DNA from: Dirofilaria immitis
Lineage: Eukaryota > Nematoda > Chromadorea > Rhabditida > Onchocercidae
Assembly (NCBI GenBank): GCA_024305405.1
Contig: JAKNDB010000092.1
Coordinates: 907,001-971,000 of the forward strand
Reading direction: 5' to 3'
Length of the DNA stretch: 64,000 nucleotides
Shown: in pieces, positions 41,301 through 50,736 of the stretch
How positions within the stretch are numbered: position 1 is the first letter of the stretch
Layout of the letters: each line of letters begins with the position of its first letter
Position numbers and translations under genes: made by a program
Notes under the pieces: model-generated
The model's input: the letters and a program-made list of their open reading frames with translations, nothing else
Told to the model about the DNA's origin: nothing
Databases searched by the model: none

Positions 41301-44213
41301 AAATTTTATCATTTCTATTCCTTTTCATTAGATAATATTCCTACTGATAAACCATGGCAATACTGATAAACCATAGCAATTAATTAATCGTTAAGAATTT
41401 CAAACCTAATCAAAAATTTGAAAACCTTAAAAAACTTCTAAGGATCTAAAATATGATTTGTTGTAATACTGCATTATTATAATGCATATTTAAAACTATC
41501 ATCACTTTTTCGTCTTATTCTGTTGAAATTTTCCACAACAGAATATCATCATATCAAAAACAATTTTTAATGAAAAATGACGTCTATATCTGCGGCCATA
41601 TTTTTGTTCATATTTTTTTTTTTTTGAAATTCAGATAAGACTAAAAAGAATGAAATATATTGAGAGAATCAAACGGAAAAAAGATTATTTGATTTGATAA
41701 GAAAAAAAAATTGGAAAAAGAGGAGAGGATTACAGATACTGTTAAGTTGATTGCAAATTATTATTACGACTCACATGATCATCGACAAATCAAGAAGGTC
41801 AAGGTATTTTTGTAGATAACTTAGAATTAGTTTCCTGACTGATTATGTATAATTCAGCTGTTAAGTTGACTGTAAATTATTATATGACTATCATGATCAT
41901 CATCAACATATTAAAAAGGTCAACGTATTTTTGTAGGTACTTTAGGGTTAATTTTTAATATTAATTATATATATATATTAGCTTAATGACCTTAAATCAA
42001 ATTATTATGCATATGGAATTAAAAAGAAAAATAAATTCGGCAAGTCAAAGATCATATTAATAATTATTTAATTAAATTATTTCGATTTTAAAAATTTATA
42101 TTTAAAAATAATATCTTATGAAATTATAATAAAATTTTGATTTCAATCAAATATTAATATTTTATCCAATTCCATCCTTCGTTGCTATCTTATTCGATTA
42201 TAAATTTGATCGATAACATTTTATATAAAAAGTGTATTTGAATTTATTTAATTCTACCCTTTATTACTATTAAAAATTAAACAACAAAATATCATTCATA
42301 TAAAAGGAAAAAAACAGAAAAAAAACCGCCAATCAAAAATAAATATCGATAATTTATGCATATAATTAATTCCTCTCCTATATTTGCAATTTTTTTTATA
42401 GCAACAATTTCGATATGAAAAACTTTTATATCATTTTCATGATTAGTTTAACAAAACAAATTTTAGATAAACAGGTTAATTTTGTTAATTTCACTTACAC
42501 CCTATAATTTGGAATAAAATTAATTATTAGTCCTTGATAATACTTATTTGATAATGGACTCAACGACGATTTTATCGTCTGTAAAATTTCAACACTTATC
42601 AATTATAAGTAATAATGAAGATAAAATATCAATTATTATCTTATCCCATACTAATAAAGGCTTATTGTCGCTAAATTCTGATAATAATTGATTTTTGTCC
42701 TGTACTACGTAATGATAAAAAGCTTATCACTGCTAACTTTTGATGATAATAATAATATGATTAACGGTAGAATTAATATATCATTTTCATTTACGATAAG
42801 TATATGAATGCATTACTGATTAACAGTTATCAATTATTAGCCTCTGGTATCTTTCATTTGATAAGATAAATAATTGAGAACTATAAGGTAATGATACAAT
42901 TTTATTTCTAAAATTCAAACACTTATCAATTATGAATAACAAAGGAATAATCAGTCATAATCTTCCTCTATATCACACTCTGATAAAACGCTTATCATTA
43001 TTGAATTATCGCTGTCAAATTTTGGCAATTAATGATATGAGTAATAATCGAGTAATCAATCATTATCCTATTATACTCTAATAAAAAGCTTATCACTACA
43101 AGATTTTGATATTTATAATACGAGTAATAATAGCACTAATATATCATTTCCACTTATTACAAGCGTACGAAACCAATGATAAGTATGATGGAACATCAAT
43201 TACCATCTTATATTATACACTGATAAGAAGCTTATCATTATTAAATTTTAAAAATAACAATGATAAGAATAGTAACAAAATTAATTTATCATCTCCATTT
43301 GTGATTAGTATACTGAATATATTTTGTTAATTAATAAATCTTAACTGTTAATGACCTTCACGGAGAAGATAACATGAATTGAATTCTAACAGTAAGTCAC
43401 ATGCGAAAAAAAAAAGGCCAAGGGGACAAAGAAAGAAACTTCATCCAAAGATTACAATCATATTTATTAATAAGCTATTACTGTTGCGGTCAATATATAA
43501 CTTTGGAGAAGAGATGAAAGACTTGCATGCATTGATTGCATGCATGCGTGCAATTTGAATATTTTGCCTTAAAATATTATCATATCGAAAATTAGACAAA
43601 ATTTTTAATGTTTGAGTGACAAGGCCATCGTTTAACTTCTCACCACTAAATTACCTATCTTCTATCTTGGGAAAATAATACCATTCCTTCTTTCCCAAAA
43701 TACTTTTCTTATACGTTTTTCTCTTAATTTTCCATTCCACCGTAATTTCCCTCTAATTTATTTAAAATTTTATTTGACTGAAAAATTAAACAACAAAAAA
43801 GAAAAAAGGAATTTAAAAATTTTTTAAACAAAAACTAATTTATCTTTTTTGTTGTTGTAAAAGAAAAGAAAATAACTTTTAAAAGATTATTATGAAATAT
43901 TTTAAAAATAAATAAATTTAAAAATTTACATGCATTTATGAACATTCGATGAAATTTGCCTGCAATATCCACCATTACGACATGATACACTATTACATCG
44001 ACCTGAAAAGTTTACAAATAATCAAAAATTTTCAATTCAAATTTATCGATTATTTTAATTCCAAATATAATTATATTAAATTAAGTAAATAATTTTCATT
44101 TGAAAACAATTCAAAAACTAAAGAAAATATTCTAAATTCTTTTTGAAATGAATTTTAATTTTCAATTATTATTTTCCAAATAAATTTTCAAATGCAAACT
44201 TTTTGCTTCTAAC

Positions 44214-44286
<73 letters not shown>

Positions 44287-45440
44287 ATTATTATTATTAC
44301 TATTATTATCGTAAACTTTGGCATTATTTGCTATCATTTTTTAAAAATTTTTTTTTAAAGTTTTTCTTTCAGAAATTTTTCATATAGAATTTTAAAGAAA
44401 AAAAAATAGTAATCAGAATTAGGCATTAACCATTAAAATTAGAAATCAGTTATGAAAATTACAATGATTGTTGACCATTTCTAATTCATCAATAATCATA
44501 TTGATAAAAATTTCTGAACTGATTGTAAATAGTTTGATAAATGGTTATTGGCGATGGGAAAAATCCATAAATATACCACAGAAATGTTTAAGTTGAAAAT
44601 GACGAAGTGATAATAATTTGCCTATTTAATAAAGACTATAATTAGCATCAAAAAATGAATATGAATGCTTTACAGGACGACGAGTGGAATATCATCTAAT
44701 CAGTAATTATTATCATCTAAAAAATTATTCTTTCATAATCATTTATTTCATCTATTATAAAATTTGAAAGAATAGAATTAATTTTCTGTTTAAAAATTAG
44801 TTCTACTTTTATTTTTACTGATTGATATAAATAAACTTTTTCTATAATTTGCTTACTCATAACAATATTTATTTCATTTGTTTACAAATGTTGGTTTAAC
44901 ATTTTATACGTGTATCCTGCTTGAAGTTTTAAAATTTTTCTCAAATATTAGTTACGCGTATTACGTAATGATAATAAAGCATATGATATTAATCCAAGAA
45001 AATTGTTAACGTATGAAAATGATATATAAAAGTATAATAATTCCTTCATTACATAACACACGTGTAAAAATTTGAACCAAAATGTTTAAAATGACCAAAT
45101 ATGTAATAAGAATTAAAATTGGGATTGAACTGAATTGACAAAAATTAAAATAAAAAATAAATTATGTGAAAAAATGTAAAAATTGAATGTATTAGATTTT
45201 CTCAATTACTTCCAATTCAATTTCTATTTCAATTCAAAGCTTCGAGAATGATTATCGAAAAATAATTACATTTAAATGATCAGTAATCATTTATGGCAAC
45301 ATGGGAAAGCGAGGAAAAAGCATTGACCGGAAGATCGGAAAAAGAAATAAGTAAAACTAACCGGTTAAGATTGCATCACCAATACTAATCCGGAAATTTA
45401 TGATAATAATAATAGCTGTTACAATAAACAGCAATCGCAT
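10000..45440 (-). CDS. lin-12/glp-1 (Notch): Notch receptor (LIN-12/GLP-1 family), 27 coding exons
   Basis: Type I receptor for DSL ligands; its intracellular part is released by proteolysis and acts with the CSL factor LAG-1. Minus-strand exons: 45362-45440, 43930-44002, 39066-39172, 32847-32975, 27831-28012, 26775-26931, 25769-25891, 23164-23397, 22870-23024, 22483-22669, 22095-22387, 21601-21827, 21195-21312, 20910-21048, 20338-20566, 16295-16463, 16045-16191, 15663-15842, 15267-15504, 14089-14219, 13421-13628, 12893-13131, 12382-12714, 11487-11732, 10967-11224, 10528 (or 10522)-10845, 10000-10197. Every junction is GT-AG and in phase. Total is about 1,698-1,700 aa with a TAG stop at 10000-10002. 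Domain order: signal peptide, 21 EGF (about 29-839), three LNR (859-968), HD, TM (about 1127-1147), RAM, ankyrin, PEST. Two donors are ambiguous (exon 21: 13421 or 13424; exon 26), each changing the protein by 1-2 residues. Whether it corresponds to lin-12 or glp-1 cannot be decided here. Confidence 0.95.
10967..13131 (-). other. lin-12/glp-1 (Notch): Notch intracellular ankyrin-repeat domain (exons 22-25)
   Basis: From about residue 1215 in exon 22 the sequence runs as ankyrin repeats: [51 protein letters not shown] and Q-T-P-L-F-L-A-A, ending near residue 1495. This gives about seven repeats, the usual number for Notch. This surface binds LAG-1 and a Mastermind-type coactivator. Basic clusters (R-K-R-K before, and K-K-S-F-K-K-A-A at the end of exon 25) are candidate nuclear localisation signals. 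Confidence 0.92.
13421..13628 (-). other. lin-12/glp-1 (Notch): Notch transmembrane segment and RAM-like motif (exon 21)
   Basis: The exon encodes the juxtamembrane stalk, a single hydrophobic segment (bases about 13485-13547, residues 1127-1147), then the stop-transfer cluster R-K-R-K. Eight residues beyond is I-W-H-P (13437-13448), which fits the hydrophobic-Trp-x-Pro core of the RAM motif that docks on the CSL beta-trefoil domain; the usual third position differs (His). An ADAM S2 site is expected in the stalk and gamma-secretase cleavage within the segment, but exact bonds cannot be read from sequence. The donor is either T|GTAAGA after 13421 (stronger) or A|GTTGTA after 13424; both keep phase 1. 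Confidence 0.88.
14089..16463 (-). other. lin-12/glp-1 (Notch): Notch negative regulatory region: three LNR repeats and HD with furin-type S1 site
   Basis: Exons 16-18 hold three LNRs (about residues 859-889, 899-930, 937-968). Each has the expected Cys pattern and the Asp-Gly-Gly/Phe-Asp-Cys calcium-binding end. Exons 19-20 encode the heterodimerisation domain. A basic site R-T-K-R (bases 15271-15282, residues about 1051-1054) lies at the end of exon 19, just before a segment aligning with the HD-C strand ([11 protein letters not shown]). It is the likely S1 furin site. Two cysteines in exon 20 fit the conserved HD-C disulfide. The open frame continues past the exon 19 donor (15266) to 15097, but only splicing in phase 1 joins exon 20 correctly. 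Confidence 0.9.
16626..16855. repeat. degenerate tandem duplication in Notch intron 15
   Basis: Two copies of about 115 bp share GAAAAATT-CTAC-AAAATxT, then AAATATTTTAG-AAATT, TTTTCAAATAA-TTCA, and AATCTCGATGAxGCAAT blocks. The copies differ by small indels. Non-coding. Confidence 0.6.
18391..18660. repeat. degenerate direct repeat, ~120-140 bp, two copies
   Basis: Both copies run from a CAAACxTAATTTxTACT block through a GAGATATT/AAGATATT-CATCATCAT core and a TTTCTTxxCCATTTAT segment to CTACTGAAAAGACAAT or CTATTGAAAAAACAAT followed by AAATGATAAAA. Located in Notch intron 15. Confidence 0.6.
19080..19440. repeat. degenerate tandem repeat, about three ~130-bp copies
   Basis: Each copy has a TAGAATTTAAGCACCA / TGAAATTTGAGTACTA / TGAAATATGAGTGCCA start, an AAAAA-GAAA spacer and a pyrimidine-rich core. 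In the first two copies the core carries AACCTTGACCTCTT (around 19156-19169 and 19296-19309). Located in Notch intron 15. Confidence 0.6.
19685..20012. repeat. minisatellite-like array, ~8-9 copies of a ~35-40 bp unit
   Basis: Successive units follow an approximate pattern A-GAA-TTCAAT-TTTTCCGA-TCAAAA with spacers of GGTAT or similar. Good copies begin near 19711, 19747, 19780, 19818, 19870, 19912, 19947 and 19977. Divergence is high (roughly a third of positions), so it is an old array. Located in Notch intron 15, with no open frame through it. Confidence 0.6.
28975..29230. repeat. degenerate tandem repeat, about 2.5 copies of ~115 bp
   Basis: Blocks AAATTATTCAATTA, AAGACTTCT/AAAACTTCT, CATATTTTCATTCAAAATT and GAAATTAA recur in the same order with spacing of about 115 bp. 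In Notch intron 4. Confidence 0.55.
31459..31525. repeat. (TG)n microsatellite
   Basis: Nearly pure TG dinucleotide repeat with one GTGG and one GTA interruption at its left end, in Notch intron 4. Cys/Val open frames reading through it are artefacts of the repeat. Confidence 0.95.
32160..32300. repeat. GTT/ATTGTT trinucleotide-type repeat
   Basis: Two blocks (about 32172-32198 and 32243-32298) built of TTG, GTTATT and GTTGCT units, in Notch intron 4. Confidence 0.85.
32655..32840. repeat. direct repeat of ~60 bp next to Notch exon 4 donor
   Basis: Copy 1 (about 32660-32715) and copy 2 (about 32780-32835) share TGxxATGTCAxGxTTTxTAxGTGTAxGC and AAxGTTATT blocks. Copy 2 ends a few bases from the exon 4 donor at 32846. 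Non-coding. Confidence 0.6.
34491..34527. repeat. (AT)n microsatellite
   Basis: About 18 AT dinucleotides without interruption, in Notch intron 3. Confidence 0.95.
34918..34947. repeat. (CATT)n microsatellite
   Basis: About six to seven tandem CATT units in Notch intron 3. Confidence 0.9.
35105..35144. repeat. (TC)n pyrimidine tract
   Basis: CT dinucleotide repeat with one TTT interruption in Notch intron 3. Arg/Glu and Ser/Leu open frames across it come from the repeat and are not genes. Confidence 0.95.
35338..35546. repeat. (TTA)n microsatellite and decayed TTA/GTT extension
   Basis: Near-pure TTA from 35338 to about 35390, then interrupted ATT/GTT/GCT repeats from 35464 to 35546. In Notch intron 3. 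Confidence 0.92.
35704..35833. repeat. (ATC)n microsatellite
   Basis: ATC/ATT trinucleotide repeat with CAC and GTC variants. It explains the His-rich, Ser-rich and Asp-rich open frames on both strands here, which are not genes. In Notch intron 3. Confidence 0.95.
35979..36020 (-). pseudogene. possible 42-bp Notch pseudo-exon or cassette exon
   Basis: On the minus strand a TTATTCCAG acceptor opens a 42-bp frame containing G-D-Y-C-Q, ending at G|GTAACA; a stronger GTATGT site lies 11 bp further on. Phase is 1-1, so it could be inserted between exons 3 and 4 without a frameshift. Skipping it, however, rebuilds a canonical EGF2 end (C-P-I-G-F-N-G-T-L-C), and including it breaks EGF2. I therefore leave it out of the main model. 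Confidence 0.3.
36908..37020. repeat. near-perfect tandem duplication, 55-57 bp x 2
   Basis: Two adjacent copies starting GAAGACTTAATAATTAAG and ending ATCTACAATATTT. Copy 2 differs by a T to A change and an inserted CG. A recent duplication compared with the other repeats in this gene. In Notch intron 3. Confidence 0.9.
37690..37812. repeat. purine-rich (GA)n-type tract
   Basis: Long G/A-only stretches on the plus strand with GAGAGAG cores. Similar shorter tracts occur at about 30740-30805, 31225-31286 and 37510-37565. In Notch introns 3 and 4. Confidence 0.8.
37881..37925. promoter_or_regulatory. nested inverted repeat with C/EBP-type palindrome
   Basis: Outer arms AAAGAGGTC (37881-37889) and GACCTCTTT (37917-37925) flank the perfect 14-bp palindrome TTATTGCGCAATAA (37897-37910), which contains ATTGCGCAAT, the textbook symmetric C/EBP/bZIP site. 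In Notch intron 3. Regulatory function is an inference. Confidence 0.4.
41733..41980. repeat. tandem duplication, two ~125-bp copies
   Basis: Both copies contain TGTTAAGTTGA-TG-AAATTATTAT, CATGATCATC, AAGGTCAA/AAGGTCAAC and GTATTTTTGTAG in the same order. In Notch intron 2. Confidence 0.7.
42600..43260. repeat. degenerate repeat family rich in GATAA/TTATC palindromes
   Basis: At least five copies of a ~55-bp element resemble TATCTTAT, then TACACTGATAA, then AAGCTTATCATTA and TAAATTTTGATA, around 42632, 42700, 42960, 43058 and 43195. Several copies contain TGATAA-n-CTTATCA inverted repeats. In Notch intron 2. The small plus-strand frame at 43106-43330 lies inside it and looks incidental. Confidence 0.6.
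44215..44310. repeat. (TTA)n microsatellite
   Basis: About 95 bp of nearly pure TTA with one phase slip near 44280, in Notch intron 1. Confidence 0.95.
45362..45440 (-). other. lin-12/glp-1 (Notch): Notch exon 1: start codon and signal peptide
   Basis: ATG at 45440 opens a 26-codon exon that is almost all hydrophobic after Met-Arg (Leu/Ile-rich core), as expected for a signal peptide entering the secretory pathway. It ends in phase 1 at a G|GTTAGT donor. No in-frame ATG is seen in the 35 bases upstream. Exon 2 restores the frame and supplies the first EGF cysteine three residues into the mature part, which supports this as the true first coding exon. No obvious trans-splice acceptor lies just upstream, so an untranslated exon further 5' is possible. 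Confidence 0.82.
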
Positions 45441-46659
45441 TGTAAACAATGTATTTATTGTTCGTCCAAAATTTCGTTTCTGTCTTTTCTGCCTTCCTTT
45501 CTTTTGTTGCTGTTGTTGTTATTAAAGCAACCGTTTAAGAAATAAATTTGAGTAGATAGTAAAGAAATCAAATATTCACCCAATAACGATGCTAATTATT
45601 AGTGGAAATGTTATTGTAGTAGTACCAGTTCTTACTGTTATTGCTATTGTTGTTATTGTAAATGAATATTCATGAAAGAATGAAAATTAATGTCGATACC
45701 GATGATCGCTTTTCCTGTAGAAAAAATAATAATAATTGATTAAATCGAATTCTTATTTACGAATACAATAACATACAACAAATAATGTGTAAATAAAGCC
45801 GAATAACACATGCGATATTATATTAATTGATTACAAAAATGACATATACAAATCACTCATCGATCAACGGCAAAAACAAATTTTCGACTATTCTTTTTCC
45901 CTCAGAATTTCTCGAGATTCTGAATCCTGAATTTCAGAAGATTCTGATTTTAAAGCTTTCTAAAGTATCAGGAAACTAAAACGGCAAATTATCCATTAAA
46001 TGATTTTGATAATGAATAAAATTTTCTTCACAATCCCTAGAATTTTTCAAGAGTCTGAATCCTAAAACAGCCAACCTTCTGGAAACATACCATCAGTTTG
46101 TAAATATCTAATTTAAAATTTATATAAATAAATAATGAAAATAGTTCCATTATAATTAGGTCGCTAACAACAAGAATAACATTACTGAAAGAGCAGAAAA
46201 CGTGATAAAATTTGAATGATAAAGATAAAACTAGTATGATAACAACTTTAGAGAAAGAAAATGAAGGAATGAGAAATAATTCCTTTGGCATAACTAAAAT
46301 ATAATTAAATACTAAAAATAAAGCTATATCTCAATAAGGGTCTTATATTTAAAATGAATGAATCTGAAATGTTTGCAATTTTATGAAAAAAAAGATGATA
46401 GGCGATTAATTGCATAATAATTCGATTTGCTGATAATTCTAATTCCAGGAATAACCATTTCTCCTTTCATCCGGAATATATATATACATCTAACTAAATC
46501 CGGAATAACTAAAACTTTTGGACGAGGAAGAGAATGAGAAAAGAAAAATGAATAATAGGTGTAGGCATAATTAATTACAAATGAAGAAAAGAGATAGTGG
46601 GGATCGGTTGTATACTATTTATTTGAGAAAAAAAATATTTTAAGAAATATATATATATA

Positions 46660-47220
46660 TACACATATAGTCTGCCTAAAATTGTGCGTGTGTGAGTGTG
46701 TGGGCGTGTGTGGGTGTATGTTAATTGCGTGTGTGGGTGTATGTGTAGGTGTATATGAATATCAAAAATGCAAGTGTATAACAATTTTGCAAGCGCAATA
46801 TAATTTTACAGTGGCTGCAAAGAAACACGCAGCATAAAAATCGACATCAAATAGTAGCATCAGCAACATGACAGAAGGAACAACAATGTAAGTAAGCATC
46901 ATAGCAGATTCAATGGTTGGTTGGTTGGTTGGATAGATAGATGGATGGATGGATGGATGGATGGATGGATGGATGGATGTAGATGGATGGATGGATGGGA
47001 TTGTTATGTGATGTGAAGTGATGTGATGTGATGTGATTGTGATTTTGATTGTGATTGTGATGGGAAGATGACAACATAGGACGGGGGTGGGAGCGGAGGC
47101 GGGATAGAATTTGGCTCAGCGATACGATGCGATGCGATACGATGCAATGCGATGTGATGCGATGAAATTATTGTACGTACATATAAGACCGCCCCGACAT
47201 TTGAAAGACGAATAAATCAT
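46660..47220. repeat. compound short-repeat cluster with GC-rich core, 1.2-1.8 kb upstream of Notch exon 1
   Basis: In order: TG-rich imperfect repeats (46684-46755), GGTT units, (GGAT)n from about 46931 to 46998, (GTGAT)n from 47008 to 47060, then a GC-rich stretch ACGGGGGTGGGAGCGGAGGC (47082-47101) and a GATGC/GATAC pentamer array (47120-47165). It ends near a GACCGCCCCGAC segment at 47187-47198. The base composition is clearly unlike the surroundings. Confidence 0.8.
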
Positions 47221-47261
47221 CGCTTTTCGCTATTTGTAGTTAGTTATCTTTCATTCTTTGT

Positions 47262-48210
47262 TTGTTATTTTATGTTAGTTAGTTTTAATGCTTCTACTTC
47301 TATTTCTATAAATTTTAATTTTTCAAAGAAGGAAGAAAGAAAGAATGGAAAAAGAGAAATCAGAAAGAATGGAAAAGAGAAATCAGAAGGAAAGGAAATT
47401 TGAAATTTAAATTTTTGTTAAAATTTTATTATTTTTAGTATTTATTGGAATTGAACATTTTTGACATTTACCTTATTATTTTATGTTAATTGCAAATTTA
47501 TAAAAATTTAAAAGTTTTCGAGTGAAAGCTAAGAATAAAAACTTGATTCGAGAATAAATTTGATTGTTTTATTTAAATTGAAATTTTTAATTTTAACTTT
47601 ATTGTTTTATGTTAATTAGTTATAAAATTTAGAAGAAATTTCAACATTCTCGATAAAAGCAAAGAAGGATTCAGCAAAAGAAAAAGAAGAAAAATGGAAT
47701 TTTATTGAAATTAGTTATTGCTAAAATTCGATTGTTTAATGCTTTTAGAACTAAAATTTTCGAATTCTTTTATGTTATTCTATATTAATTAGTTGTATCT
47801 GTAAAAATATCAAATATTTCGGAAGCAAAAGAAAAGGACGAAATTAGAGAAAGAGAAGGAATGAATTGAAATTATATACCGAAATGAGAGAATTGAAAAT
47901 CGTACCGAAAAATTAATTTTTGCTAAAATTTGATTCATTTAGATGATTGTCGGAATCTAAATTTTTTGATTTCTATGTTATATTGTAAAAATAAATAAAT
48001 AAATAAAACCTTTTACGTCATTCGTATTTTAACATAAAATCTGAAATTAAAATTAATTTCTCAAACAAAGCAAAGAAAAATTCAGAAAAAGAGAAAAAGA
48101 AAATTTGAAATTATATCAAAATTCGATTCTTTTTTGTTAGAAATATGATTTTTCAGTTAATATTTTGTTAAAATTGAAATTTCTCCAATTATTTGTTAAG
48201 TTGCGTTTAA
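47262..48210. repeat. degenerate tandem repeat, ~5 copies of 125-210 bp
   Basis: Recurrent order: TTTTATGTTA(A)TTAGTT, AAAATTT, TTTCxxxAAAGCAAAG, a GAAAAAGAGAAA purine block, GAAATTATT, then GCTAAAATTCGATT and a TTTTAGAA-AAATTTT end. Copies start near 47262, 47471, 47602, 47766 and 47971. Non-coding, upstream of Notch. Confidence 0.6.
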
Positions 48211-50736
48211 TTTATTGTTAAATTTGACTGATCAATTTGTACTAATTTTGTTTTACTTATAATAACAATAATTTATAAAAGAAGGAATATTATCGTTGAA
48301 TACAAAAGAAAAATGAAAGCTATACTATTATCGACTTAATGAGATCAATTATCAGTAGTAAATTTAAGGCTTGATCAAATGATAAGATCAGTATCGTCTT
48401 TTAATGGATGATAAATGTTAATAGAGAAAATTAACTATTAGATATGACTGGATGAAACAATATTCCGGAAGAAATGACTAAAGGATAAGCTTTTACGTTA
48501 ATTTTAGATTTTATGAATGTTAAAAAATGAATGAGGTAAAAGGTTCATCACTTAGTTTGTTTATTTGTGATCAATTTGAACTGATCGTTTCTGATCTTCA
48601 AAAGAATTCTATCTTCTTGATATCCTTTAAAAACTTTGACAAAAAAATTTCAATCATATTTATATTTAACTGATAATCATTGTTTAGTTGGTCAACAAAG
48701 CCATGCGATAAAGCTAAAATGTTCATTTATCATAAACAATTTTATAATTAATCATTTCAAAATTCGAAAGAATGTCAAAAACTATGATTGATTTGTTTTA
48801 AAATTTTGTCTACATTCATTACTAAAATAACAAGTAATTATTGATAACGAAGTATTTATTAATCGAAAATATGATGCTAAAAATTTTTTGATTAATTTTT
48901 AATCCGCCAAATCTTTAATAGTAATTGCCGATTTTCATTTTTTATTAAATGCTTTTTCACAGATTTTTACAAAATTTTTCTATGTTTCTTTTTCCAAAAT
49001 AAAAGAAATGCGCTTAATGCTTAACAACTTGCAGAAAGTTTTTAGAAAAAAAATTAATAAAATATTCAGGAAGGCAAAGAAAAAGTGATGAAAATTGAAA
49101 TATAATTTTTTGGAAAATGTAACGAATCTTTTAAAAATTTTTATAATAAAATTAAAAGTTTTTTGAATGCCAACAGTTTCTTTTAATAGATTAAAGAGTT
49201 CCGCGAAATTCTGGCAAAATTGTCATTACCTTCCTAAACACTAATTATTGAATAAACAAATTAAAGCATCAGTAGAATTGGAATGAACGGAAATTCAAAA
49301 TGGAAATAGAAATTTAGGAATTTTGTGGGATGCTTTAGTTTAACATAATTAATATTACTGATGAATCGGCGCCATATTAGGGAATTCCTGATGAGCTACC
49401 GGCAATTATTGCATCATCAAATTTTGAGGAATTATTAGATGAGTGACGAAAGTTTTAGTACCGGAACTAAACTTAGATATTGACAATTAATGTATGACAT
49501 AAGAAATCTAGATTTTTAACAGGAAATGTAAATTTCTCAGAATTTACTGAATTTGTTTTCAGGGCAGAATGGATCAATCTTTCAACTTTTATTGAATTTA
49601 TCCTCAGGGTGGTAAACGTAATCTTTCATGACTTGTAAATTAATGTTGAATGAATTTAGAATTAAACGAGAAAAATAAATTTTTCAAGATTTCTGACAAA
49701 TCTATTTTTAAAGAATTCGAAATTAAAAGGAGAAAAAGTGTAACCTTTTAGGGTTTTATTAAATTTTTCTTAGCTGATAAGAAATTAATATTGGAATTAA
49801 AAAATAATTCAAATTTCTCTTTCCTTTAAATCAAAAGTCCTAAATAACTACCTTATGATAAATTGCTACTGAACATGATATTAAATAAGCTTAACAAAAT
49901 AGCAGCAAATAGGTATTTTCTCTTAATAAGTGAAATTTTAATACGAAATTAATAAAAGCATAAAGTAGATATAGATTAATTAAAGCTACAAGATAAATTA
50001 AACAAATTAATAAAAATCATAAATGAATTTAAATTAATGATATTTTAAGATGAATGTACTGCAACTATATCTTTTAGTATCAGCAAATAATATTATAAAA
50101 AGACTATTGAAAAATACGAATAAATAAAGGAAAGATTTCAATTATAAATTTAATCATTATTTTTTAATGATTATTGATATCAATTATCAAAAGAATTCTC
50201 TTATCATTTTTTAATCCAAAAATAAGAAAAAAGAAAAGTAAAACAAAATTTGAAATTATCAAAAGAAGAATTATTTTTAATTTAAACAAATATATACTTA
50301 ATTATTCAAATTCAAAAATTTAATTTAAAATTAAAGTTTATTTCATATAAAAACTTTTAATTATTAACAGTTTGCATCCTGTAAATGTTCTTCTTATTCA
50401 ACAAATAAAAAAAAAAGGAAATTAAAGAGGAATTAAATTGATTTAAAAGTAAAATTGAACAATTTATGTCATACGATGAATAAATTCAATAAGATCGATG
50501 GTTGACATTAATGTTAATGTTACCGTATACCTTTCACATTTTGTCAACTATATGACTAATATGTACACATAACATATACATGCATATAGGAATGGAGGAC
50601 CAATGATGACAAATTATGGTAATATTAAACAAATTATACTATGGTATTAGAGGTAAAAGTTTGGAATAGGTTAGTAAAATAAACAAAAAATAAGAAGGAT
50701 GAAAATGAAATGAATAGGTATCAAGAAAAAAGGTTA

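Larger units (their letters stand above)
16295..44002 (-). other. lin-12/glp-1 (Notch): Notch EGF-repeat ectodomain (exons 2-16), 21 repeats
   Basis: I count 21 complete six-Cys EGF repeats. EGF2 begins with an unusually tight C-D-C and EGF13 is shortened. Calcium-binding N-termini (D/N-I/V-D/N-E/D-C types) precede many repeats, e.g. EGF5, 7, 8, 11, 15, 16, 18 and 20. The O-fucose consensus C-x4-S/T-C occurs in EGF7, 8, 9, 11, 12, 16, 18, 20 and 21. The O-glucose consensus C-x-S-x-P-C occurs in EGF5, 10, 15 and 20. Exons often split repeats in phase 1 just before the G-F/Y-x-G segment. A half repeat (two Cys) lies between EGF12 and EGF13 within one exon. Large introns at 44003-45361, 39173-43929, 32976-39065, 28013-32846 and 16464-20337 carry repeats but no convincing nested gene. 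Confidence 0.93.

Noticed and set aside
43530..43555. TGCATGCAT-rich palindromic string in Notch intron 2
   Set aside because: Short alternating TGCA sequence; too short and simple to call a functional element.
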